Below, piece after piece: positions 1 through 4,600 of a DNA stretch of 6,003 nucleotides. The stretch comes from Limimaricola sp041580155 (GTDB taxonomy: Bacteria; Pseudomonadota; Alphaproteobacteria; Rhodobacterales; Rhodobacteraceae): positions 1-6,003 of the forward strand of contig JBFGEI010000200.1 of NCBI GenBank assembly GCA_041580155.1, written 5' to 3'. Position numbers and translations under genes: made by a program. The notes under the pieces were generated by a model. It saw only the letters and a program-made list of their open reading frames with translations. It was not told where the DNA came from and did no database searches. How positions within the stretch are numbered: the first letter of the stretch is position 1; every line of letters begins with the position of its first letter.

Positions 1-110
1 ACCTGCGCGCCGTCGAGATCCGGGTGACGCTGGCCGGCGGCGGCGCTCTCGGGCCGCAACCGCTGACCTTGCGCCGGCTTGCCGAGGTGCCGCGGACGGC
101 GACGCCATGA
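1..110 (+). CDS. gspJ: C-terminal end of a minor pseudopilin, probably GspJ (5' end outside window)
   Basis: Only the last 35 codons are present, read from position 3 and ending in the TGA at 108-110. The tail begins LRAVEIRVTLAGGG and ends LTLRRLAEVPRTATP. A hydrophobic beta-strand of the form RAVE(I/L)xVTL followed by a short polar turn and a final strand is how GspJ-type minor pseudopilins commonly end. The assignment also rests on position: in T2SS operons gspJ immediately precedes gspK, and here the stop overlaps the next start codon as ATGA, so the two are almost certainly translationally coupled. GspJ would be an inner-membrane-anchored component of the GspI-J-K pseudopilus tip complex. 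With so little sequence, another minor pseudopilin such as GspI cannot be strictly excluded. Confidence 0.62.
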   Translation, partial: LRAVEIRVTLAGGGALGPQPLTLRRLAEVPRTATP

Positions 111-976
111 GCGGCGCCGCGTCGCCACGGGCCGAAGATGCCGGGGTGATCCTGGTCAATGTGCTGGTGACGCTGGCGCTGGCCTCGGCGCTGCTGGTGC
201 TGATGCTGACCTCGCAGGACAGCCTGCTCGACCGGGCGCGGCGTGTGTCGGCGGCGGCGCAGGCCGAGGCGCTGGCGCTGGGCGGCGAAACCTCGGTGCT
301 GGTGGCGCTGCGCCGCGACATGGATGCGGCGCCCGAGGTCGACCACTACGCCGAACCCTGGGCGCTGGCGCAGCAGCAGGAGGTGACGCTCGATACCGGG
401 CGCTTCGCCGTGGTGGTGCGCGACGCGCAGGCCCGGCTCGACGTCAACGCGCTGGCCGGCGGCGGGGTGCTGCAACAGCAGCTGCTGGCGCGGCTGGTCG
501 CCGAGCTCGACCTGCCGGCCGAGGTCGCGGCGCGGATCGTGGTCGGGTTGCGCGATGGCCCGGTGTCGGATCTGTCCGAGATCGCCGGTCTCGACGACCG
601 CGTGCTGGCCGCGCTTGCGCCGCATCTCACGGCGCTGCCGGTGCCGGGCAGCGTCAATCTCAACACCGCCGATCCGCTGTTGCTTGGCGTGCTGCTGCAG
701 AACCGTGCCGCGGCGCGCAAGCTGGTGGCGATCCGCGACCGCGCCGGGCTGATCACCCCGGCCGACCTGCGCGATGCCGGGGTGGTCGGGGCCGGCGGCT
801 ACGGCTTCAAGTCCGACGTCTACGACGTCACCGTGACCGCCGAGGTCGACGGCATGGAGGTGGTGCTGAACAGCCGGCTGCTGCGACGCAGCGGGGTCGG
901 CACCCGCGACGTCGTGGTACTGCGCCGCGGGTTCGGCGCGGGGTCCGGTCCGCCGGACGACCCCGCCCGGTCCTGA
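107..976 (+). CDS. gspK: Type II secretion minor pseudopilin GspK
   Basis: 289-residue protein, slightly shorter than the usual 300-330 of GspK. GspK is the largest minor pseudopilin and caps the pseudopilus with GspI and GspJ. The N terminus has a short polar leader, a glycine at residue 13 as the probable prepilin-peptidase cleavage point, and a hydrophobic helix at about 14-34. Position +5 after the cleavage is Asn18 rather than the Glu of other pseudopilins; GspK is the known exception lacking that Glu. Family landmarks are a PWAL segment near 84-87, ARLDVNAL at 109-116 and VNLNTA at 183-188, with helical repeats (DLSEIAGLDD) between the last two. The start is chosen for the ATGA overlap with the upstream gene; a clear Shine-Dalgarno is not visible, consistent with coupled translation. 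No gspL, gspM or gspN follows; the next plus-strand gene is a prepilin peptidase more than 2 kb away. The family assignment is secure. Confidence 0.93.
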   Translation: MSGAASPRAEDAGVILVNVLVTLALASALLVLMLTSQDSLLDRARRVSAAAQAEALALGGETSVLVALRRDMDAAPEVDHYAEPWALAQQQEVTLDTGRFAVVVRDAQARLDVNALAGGGVLQQQLLARLVAELDLPAEVAARIVVGLRDGPVSDLSEIAGLDDRVLAALAPHLTALPVPGSVNLNTADPLLLGVLLQNRAAARKLVAIRDRAGLITPADLRDAGVVGAGGYGFKSDVYDVTVTAEVDGMEVVLNSRLLRRSGVGTRDVVVLRRGFGAGSGPPDDPARS

Positions 977-982
977 GCCACG

Positions 983-1016
983 AAAAAGCGCGGCCCCCCG
1001 GACAGGGGGCCGCGCT
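983..1016 (-). terminator. Intrinsic terminator for the minus-strand lipoprotein/DUF4331 unit
   Basis: A perfect 12-bp GC-rich stem pairs 987-998 with 1005-1016 around a 6-nt loop. Read on the minus strand it is followed directly by a run of five Ts (the As at 983-987, the last of which is also in the stem), the classic rho-independent layout. On the plus strand, after gspK, the same hairpin has no T-tract on its 3' side, so it would be weaker in that direction although it may still stop or protect the gspK transcript. It lies 7-40 nt after the gspK stop, between convergent genes. Confidence 0.85.
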
Positions 1017-1025
1017 GATGTTCGT

Positions 1026-1053
1026 GTCGATCCCGTCTTGGGCCGGGATCGAC
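1026..1053. other. Second hairpin between the convergent gspK and lipoprotein genes
   Basis: GTCGATCCCG at 1026-1035 is the exact reverse complement of 1044-1053, giving a 10-bp stem with an 8-nt loop. On the minus strand it starts 14 nt after the lipoprotein stop codon and lies just before the terminator hairpin. No T-run follows on either strand, so it is unlikely to terminate by itself. It may protect the 3' end of the minus-strand mRNA or act as a pause hairpin. The repeat is directly visible; the role is a guess. Confidence 0.5.
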
Positions 1054-1067
1054 GACGATCCTGCCGA

Positions 1068-1268
1068 TCAGGGGTTGAACGGCTCGATCGTGGGTGTCGC
1101 CTTCAGGCTGATTTCGTCGGCGTCGAACGGGGTGTCGTTGCGATCCTGGTTGAAGGCCTTGGAGAAATCCGCGCCGAGCGAGGCGATGCCGCGTCCGACG
1201 GTATTGTTGCTGTCGCATGCGGCGAGCAGCACGAACCCCAGCATCAGGAAACTCAGACTCTTGGTCAT
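1068..1268 (-). CDS. Small lipoprotein of unknown function (66 aa)
   Basis: A 66-residue precursor with a textbook lipoprotein signal: MTKSLSFLMLGF, then lipobox L15-A16-A17-C18, so signal peptidase II would leave about 49 residues with lipidated Cys18. Residue +2 is Asp19; in enterobacteria this favours retention in the inner membrane, but the rule is not reliable in other proteobacteria. The mature part is short, polar and acidic toward the C terminus, with no recognisable domain, further cysteine or membrane segment, and it ends in proline-rich PTIEPFNP. An AAAGGA ribosome-binding site (1282-1277) sits 8 nt before the ATG. The gene begins 24 nt after the DUF4331 stop on the same strand and is followed by hairpins and a terminator, so the two should share one mRNA. 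It could be a membrane partner or anchor for the DUF4331 protein. Size and location would not exclude a pilotin-like role, but nothing in the sequence shows one. Confidence 0.82.
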   Translation of the reverse strand: MTKSLSFLMLGFVLLAACDSNNTVGRGIASLGADFSKAFNQDRNDTPFDADEISLKATPTIEPFNP

Positions 1269-1283
1269 GGTCGTTGTCCTTTC

Positions 1284-1294
1284 ATGCCCGCCTT
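1284..1294 (-). repeat. Leader repeat copy 1 (AAGGCGGGCAT), before the lipoprotein start
   Basis: The minus-strand sequence AAGGCGGGCAT lies 15 nt before the lipoprotein ATG, overlapping the final two bases of the DUF4331 TAA stop. The identical 11-mer in the same orientation occurs at 2939-2949, 20 nt before the DUF4331 ATG. Each gene has its own separate, better placed Shine-Dalgarno downstream of the repeat. AAGGCGG differs from the ideal AAGGAGG by one base, so it could serve as a ribosome standby site. Chance is not excluded. Confidence 0.4.
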
Positions 1295-2918
1295 ACGACC
1301 GCGCGCCGGGAAGCGGGGTGTTCAGGTAGGGGAAGGCGTTCATCAGCTCGGTCGCGACAAGCGGCGCGCCATCGGTGAAGGGCTGGTTGCCGACCGGGGC
1401 GTCCGACGGAGCGCACAGCCCGAGGTTGACGTTGTCGCTGTCGGTGTCCTCGGCAGCGCCCGGAACCCCGAGCTCGGCGCCGAGCGGCACGTCGTAGCAC
1501 AGCGCGCCCATCACCACGCGCAGCGCGATGTCGACGGTGTCGTCACCCGGACGACGGCCGTTCGGGAAGCCGGCGAGATCTTCGGCAACCACGCCGAAGG
1601 TGTTCTGCGCCGCCACCGGTGTCGGCGGAACCGCGGTGTTCAGCCGCATCATCTCGGAGGCCACCGCGTCGGGGTTCGACGAGGCGTTGAAGCCCGGGAA
1701 GCCGGTCAGGAAGGCGGCGACCAGGTCGTTGCGCGGGAAGTTCGACGGCGCGATGTTGTCGCTCGCGCCGACCGCGTCGCGGAACAGCAGGTCAAGCAGC
1801 GCCGGCAGCGTCGGGTTGGTGACATAGGTGGCCAGCGCGCTGTCCTGGGTCGGCTCGGCGGCGTTGAACAGGTTCTTGTCGCGCAGGCCGATGACGACCT
1901 CGTTGACCAGCGGCGCCGACAGGCGCGACTGCTGCACCCAGGCTCCGCCGTAGACGCTGTCCTGCGCGTAGGTCGGCGACGGGTCCTCGACCTCGGCCTG
2001 CGGCAGGCTCGCGGTGGTCCAGGCGCCGATCACCGGATCGCTGCCGTCGGTCAGGCAGGAGATCGGCACTTCGATCGCCAGCGAGGTGACGTTGGCGCGG
2101 CCGATCAGGTCGTCGTTGTCGCGGTCCTGCACGATGCCGCCGGGGAACGGCGAGGCGCTGGTGTACTGCGGCCAGTCGGCGTTGGCCGCGCCCTGCAGCG
2201 GCACCAGGTTGACCAGGTCGAACACGCTGCCGAGGTTGACAGCGAAGGCTTCGGCGCGCTGGCCGACGAAGACGCGGCCGTCGACGTCACAACCCGGGAT
2301 CGCGACGTTGTCGTAGTTGAAGCGCTGCGAATAGCGGTCGTAGTCCGGCAGGGTCTTTTCACCGATGTTGTCGACCGGCTTGGTGAACATCGGGCCGGTG
2401 CGCGGGTTGGTCAGCGCGGCGCGGGTGCCGCTGCGGCGGTCCCCGGTGATCATCGTCACGCTGTAGCTTTCGTTTTCGTTCAGCGCGGCGAGCGGGTCGG
2501 CAGCGGTGATGCCGCCGGCCTGGCGCAGCGGGATCGCGACCATCTCGTCGCCGATCTGCAGCTCGATGCCGTTGCCGCCGTTGGTCAGGCTGTTGTCGAA
2601 GTCGAACTGGAAGGTGATGTCCTCGACCGCGTCACCGTCGTTGTCGATGTGGATCTCGTAGATCGCGTCCGGGTCCATGGTGAAATAGTTCGGACCGCCG
2701 TAGGGCGACTGGATCGGCTGGTAGTTCGCGATGAAGGTGACGAAGTCCTCGCGGCCGGGTTCGTAGCTGCGGAACATGTAGAAATCGGTGCCGTCGATCT
2801 TCGGCTGCTCGGTGATCGCCGGGGCCTCGCGGTGCGAGGACGCCAGCGCGCTGGTCGCGGCCAGCAGCGCGATCGCGGTCGCGGCTCCCCGCTTGACGGT
2901 CATTTTCTTCGACAACAT
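1293..2918 (-). CDS. Secreted DUF4331-family protein
   Basis: 541-residue precursor. The N terminus (MLSKKMTVKRG plus a hydrophobic stretch, about 12-25) is a Sec-type signal peptide with likely cleavage after ALA at residue 26, leaving the mature start SSHREAP, a hallmark of DUF4331 proteins. Other family features are IDGTDFYMFRSYEPG (41-55), an acidic strand HIDNDGDAVED (90-100) resembling a Ca2+-binding Asp loop, FVGQRAEAF (217-225), GFPNGRRPGDD (450-460) and a C-terminal FPYLNTP. Cys210, Cys288, Cys474 and Cys502 are the only cysteines, an even number in an exported protein, so disulfides are plausible. A GGAGAG site (2930-2925) 6 nt before the ATG supports the start; an internal Met6 has a poorer site. 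The biochemical function of DUF4331 is not established. The gene is first in a unit with the lipoprotein gene and is embedded between T2SS genes, so export through that system is a reasonable but unproved inference. Confidence 0.93.
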   Translation of the reverse strand: MLSKKMTVKRGAATAIALLAATSALASSHREAPAITEQPKIDGTDFYMFRSYEPGREDFVTFIANYQPIQSPYGGPNYFTMDPDAIYEIHIDNDGDAVEDITFQFDFDNSLTNGGNGIELQIGDEMVAIPLRQAGGITAADPLAALNENESYSVTMITGDRRSGTRAALTNPRTGPMFTKPVDNIGEKTLPDYDRYSQRFNYDNVAIPGCDVDGRVFVGQRAEAFAVNLGSVFDLVNLVPLQGAANADWPQYTSASPFPGGIVQDRDNDDLIGRANVTSLAIEVPISCLTDGSDPVIGAWTTASLPQAEVEDPSPTYAQDSVYGGAWVQQSRLSAPLVNEVVIGLRDKNLFNAAEPTQDSALATYVTNPTLPALLDLLFRDAVGASDNIAPSNFPRNDLVAAFLTGFPGFNASSNPDAVASEMMRLNTAVPPTPVAAQNTFGVVAEDLAGFPNGRRPGDDTVDIALRVVMGALCYDVPLGAELGVPGAAEDTDSDNVNLGLCAPSDAPVGNQPFTDGAPLVATELMNAFPYLNTPLPGARS

Positions 2919-2938
2919 TTCAGGCTCTCCACTGTTGG

Positions 2939-2949
2939 ATGCCCGCCTT
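2939..2949 (-). repeat. Leader repeat copy 2 (AAGGCGGGCAT), before the DUF4331 start
   Basis: Exact same-strand copy of the 11-mer at 1284-1294, here 20 nt before the DUF4331 ATG and upstream of its GGAGAG ribosome-binding site. In this copy the CGGGC part also pairs with 2950-2954 to form a 5-bp hairpin; the other copy has no such partner, so pairing is not the conserved property. Confidence 0.4.
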
Positions 2950-2960
2950 CGGGCGAGACT

Positions 2961-2989
2961 ACCGGTTGTGCGGACATCGCAGCGGTTGT
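2961..2989 (-). promoter_or_regulatory. Tandem ACAACCG motifs upstream of DUF4331 (possible regulator site)
   Basis: On the minus strand ACAACCG occurs at 2989-2983 and again at 2969-2963, start to start exactly 20 bp, about two helical turns, the spacing expected for a dimeric regulator binding one DNA face. The proximal copy extends to CAACCGGT (2968-2961), and the same octamer points toward the divergent peptidase gene at 3073-3080 on the plus strand. The octamer lies 42 nt before the DUF4331 start and 38 nt before the peptidase start. The motifs are read directly; the regulatory role is inferred. Confidence 0.35.
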
Positions 2990-3118
2990 TCCCGCCTATG
3001 ACCCGACGTTACAGACACATGGCGCGGGGCAAGAAAGTTTCACCCCCTCGCAAAAAATTTAATTCGCCGGGGCAACCGGTCGATAACATTTCAGAATTCG
3101 AAACGAGGCCGGACCGAA

Positions 3119-3574
3119 ATGCTTGAACTGGCGCTGACCGCCGTGCTTTTCCCGATGCTCGCGGCGCTGTGCGTCATCGACCTGCGCGAGCATCGCCTGC
3201 CGGATACGCTCACCTTGCCGTTGATCGCGCTGGGGCTTGTGCTTGCGGTGGTCGGCGCCGGCGTGGCGCCGCGCGACGCCGCGCTGGGGGCGCTGGCGGG
3301 CTTCGCGGTGTTCTGGGCGCTGGGCGAGGTCTATTACCGGCGCCGCGGCGTCGACGGGCTGGGGCTTGGCGACGCCAAGCTGCTGGCGGCGGCGGGGGCC
3401 TGGCTGGGCTGGCGGGCGTTGCCGCTGCTGGTGCTGGCGGCGGCGCTGGGGGCGCTGGCGGCGGCGCTGGCGGCGCGCCGGTCGGCGGATCGGCAGATCG
3501 CCTTCGGGCCCTGGCTCGCGGCGGGGTTCGCGCTGCTCTGGCTGGCGCGGATCGCGGAATTTCGCATCGGCTGA
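3119..3574 (+). CDS. gspO: Short prepilin peptidase (GspO/PilD type, A24 aspartyl protease)
   Basis: 151-residue polytopic inner-membrane protease that would cleave the leader of prepilins and pseudopilins such as GspK. The two A24 catalytic aspartates are visible: Asp21 in CVIDLREHRLPD (18-29) and Asp85 in the GLGLGD motif (80-85), followed by AKLLAAAGAWLGW typical of GspO. A conserved IAFGPWLA segment lies at 127-134. Hydrophobic segments near 4-20, 31-48, 53-69, 100-118 and 130-145 fit the A24 fold. Bifunctional GspO/PilD enzymes are about 270-290 residues; the N-terminal methyltransferase half with its CxxC zinc motifs is missing, and the in-frame upstream DNA does not resemble it. GAGG (3105-3108) lies 10 nt before the ATG. 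The length also matches TadV/CpaA peptidases, but the GLGLGDAKLLAA context and the nearby gspJ-gspK favour a T2SS role. It is transcribed divergently from DUF4331. Confidence 0.88.
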   Translation: MLELALTAVLFPMLAALCVIDLREHRLPDTLTLPLIALGLVLAVVGAGVAPRDAALGALAGFAVFWALGEVYYRRRGVDGLGLGDAKLLAAAGAWLGWRALPLLVLAAALGALAAALAARRSADRQIAFGPWLAAGFALLWLARIAEFRIG

Positions 3575-3684
3575 AACCGCGGCGCCCCGGGCTGCGTGAC
3601 TGCGATATGGCCGAAGCATTCTGGCCAGCCCGGCGAGGTCAGGCGCAGAGAATCACTGCCTTGACCCGGGGTCCAAGAATGCCG

Positions 3685-3737
3685 CGCGCCGCGGTCCCGG
3701 GCGGATGTCTCACCCGCTGACCTGGGACCGCGGCGCG
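3685..3737. repeat. 14-bp perfect inverted repeat with 25-nt loop
   Basis: CGCGCCGCGGTCCC (3685-3698) is the exact reverse complement of 3724-3737. Within the loop GCGG (3701-3704) can pair with CCGC (3714-3717), so the transcript could fold into a longer two-part structure. Neither strand has a T-run after it, so it is not a standard intrinsic terminator. It may be a palindromic intergenic repeat of a dispersed family or a structure protecting the 3' end of the peptidase mRNA. Another partly palindromic patch, GACCCGGGGTCC, precedes it at 3663-3674. Confidence 0.6.
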
Positions 3738-3788
3738 GTGACTACGACTGGGCAGACCGCCGTCATTTGCGGCCGCACGGTCCGGGCT

Positions 3789-3833
3789 GCGGCCGGGCGT
3801 CGCGGCCGGGCATGGTTGCCGGATCGCCGGATC
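3789..3833 (+). repeat. Short direct repeats upstream of the SDR gene
   Basis: GCGGCCGGGC occurs at 3789-3798 and 3802-3811 with a 13-bp period, and a partial copy, GCGGCCG, lies at 3770-3776. Immediately after comes a perfect tandem octamer, GCCGGATC, at 3818-3825 and 3826-3833. These lie 57 nt or more before the SDR start codon, where operators are usually found, but in DNA this GC-rich short repeats also arise by chance or slippage. Confidence 0.45.
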
Positions 3834-3889
3834 GGGACAGGTTAGGGGCAGAGCACGACCTTCCGACTCCATTCCACGAGGAGCCCATC

Positions 3890-4564
3890 ATGGCCAACAA
3901 GACCCTTTTCATCACCGGAGCCTCGTCCGGCATCGGCGCCGCAACCGCCCGCGCCGCCGTCGCTGCAGGCTGGAACGTCGGGCTGATGGCCCGCAGCAAG
4001 GACAAGCTCGACGCGCTCTGCGACGAGCTGGGCGACGCCGCGCTTGCGCTGCCCGGCGATGCCACCGATCTCGAGCAGCAGCAGCGCGCCGTTGCGGCGC
4101 TGGTCGACGCGTTCGGCGGGCTCAACGCGGCCTTCGCCAACGCTGGCACCGGGCTCGACACGCCGGGCACCGAGAACGGCGATCCCGAAGAGTGGCGCAA
4201 GATGATCGACATCAACATCATGGCGCTGCTCTACACCGCGCGGGTCAGCCTGCCGGAGCTGCGCAAGACCAAGGGCCACCTGGTGCTGACCGGCTCGGCG
4301 GCCGGGCGGCAGCATATCTCGGGGTCGATCTACGGCGCGACGAAGTGGTTCGTCCATGGCTACGGCGGCAACATGTCCGACGAAATGCGCGCATGGGGCG
4401 GCCGCTGCACCGTGATCGCGCCGGGCATGGTCGACACGCCGTTCTTCAGCGAAGCCAAGCCGGACAAGCTCAAGCCCGAGGACATCGCCGATGCGGTGGT
4501 CTACGCGCTTGGGCAGAAGCCGCGCGCCGACGTGCGCGAAGTCTACCTGATGCCCACCGGCTGA
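3890..4564 (+). CDS. Classical short-chain dehydrogenase/reductase (SDR)
   Basis: 224-residue NAD(P)-dependent oxidoreductase with a single Rossmann domain, probably cytosolic. Motifs in order: TGASSGIG cofactor loop (9-16); Ala34-Arg35 at the end of strand 2, where a basic residue favours NADPH over NADH; GDATD (56-60); NAG (84-86); and the catalytic tetrad Asn109, Ser136, Tyr148 and Lys152 (YGATK). All active-site residues are intact. It is a little shorter than the usual 240-260 residues, mainly at the C terminus after PGMVDTPFF, where the substrate loop and last helices are compact. The start at 3890 is supported by GAGGAG (3878-3883) with 6-nt spacing and by the protein beginning directly at the first Rossmann strand; an ATG 123 nt further upstream would add an unrelated arginine-rich extension. 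The gene appears monocistronic, converging on the ABC transporter. The family is certain; the substrate cannot be told from sequence. Confidence 0.94.
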   Translation: MANKTLFITGASSGIGAATARAAVAAGWNVGLMARSKDKLDALCDELGDAALALPGDATDLEQQQRAVAALVDAFGGLNAAFANAGTGLDTPGTENGDPEEWRKMIDINIMALLYTARVSLPELRKTKGHLVLTGSAAGRQHISGSIYGATKWFVHGYGGNMSDEMRAWGGRCTVIAPGMVDTPFFSEAKPDKLKPEDIADAVVYALGQKPRADVREVYLMPTG

Positions 4565-4571
4565 CGGGAAA

Positions 4572-4597
4572 CGGTCGCGGGGTCCGCCCCGCGACCG
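4572..4597. terminator. Hairpin terminator between convergent SDR and ABC ATPase genes
   Basis: A perfect 11-bp stem, CGGTCGCGGGG (4572-4582) paired with 4587-4597, has a tight TCCG loop and fills almost all of the 36-nt gap between the two stop codons. On the minus strand it is followed by GTTTCCC, giving only three Ts; on the plus strand there is no T-tract. Its position and strength suggest it ends transcription from both sides, more convincingly for the minus strand, but the weak T-tracts leave some doubt. Confidence 0.65.
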
Positions 4598-4600
4598 CCG

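Larger units (their letters stand above)
2919..3118. promoter_or_regulatory. Divergent promoter region between DUF4331 and the prepilin peptidase
   Basis: The only divergent gap in the window, 200 nt, and it must hold promoters for both outward genes. Its peptidase side (about 3030-3104) is much richer in A/T than its surroundings. A weak sigma70-like candidate for the peptidase gene is TTAATT (3059-3064), 17-nt spacer, GATAAC (3082-3087). An imperfect palindrome, TTTCAGAATTCGAAA (3089-3103), lies between it and the GAGG ribosome-binding site (3105-3108). No convincing -35/-10 pair was found for the DUF4331 direction; a TGTAACG on the minus strand around 3007-3013 resembles the upstream element of some ECF sigma promoters, but no matching -10 is evident. 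A small GCCCG-CCTT-CGGGC hairpin (2941-2954) would lie in the DUF4331 leader. Confidence 0.5.
3575..3889. other. Intergenic stretch without a supported gene
   Basis: 315 nt between the prepilin peptidase and the SDR. Open frames crossing it on either strand have no recognisable protein, no start with a ribosome-binding site and arginine/glycine/alanine-rich translations typical of GC-rich shadow frames. It holds a weak hairpin (TGGCC 3608-3612 with GGCCA 3623-3627), a long inverted repeat at 3685-3737, short direct repeats at 3789-3833, and presumably the SDR promoter near its right end. A weak candidate there is TTGCCG (3816-3821), 17-nt spacer, AGGTTA (3839-3844). No clear T-tract terminator follows the peptidase gene. 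Confidence 0.6.

Noticed and set aside
107..163. Asn instead of Glu at +5 of the GspK pilin-like leader as a defect
   Set aside because: GspK proteins normally lack the +5 Glu of other pseudopilins, so this is expected.
79..1329. A 416-codon plus-strand frame overlapping gspK
   Set aside because: An out-of-frame shadow of gspK, extremely rich in Arg, Gly and Ala, which then runs antisense through the lipoprotein gene.
1038..3062. A 674-codon open frame on the plus strand covering the lipoprotein and DUF4331 genes
   Set aside because: It is antisense to two well supported genes, its translation is low-complexity Arg/Val/Gly/Asp-rich with no domain, and it has no credible ribosome-binding site. 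Long stop-free antisense frames are expected where codon third positions are nearly all G or C.
3059..3619. A 186-codon minus-strand frame opposite the prepilin peptidase
   Set aside because: Arg/Gln/Pro-rich antisense shadow of a membrane protein with clear catalytic motifs on the other strand.
3607..3720. A 37-codon plus-strand frame starting MAEAFWPARRG after the peptidase gene
   Set aside because: No ribosome-binding site, it runs into the inverted repeat, and it has no recognisable features.
3767..3889. N-terminal extension of the SDR from an ATG at 3767
   Set aside because: The extra 41 residues are unlike any SDR leader, and the ATG at 3890 has a strong GAGGAG site and begins exactly at the first Rossmann strand.
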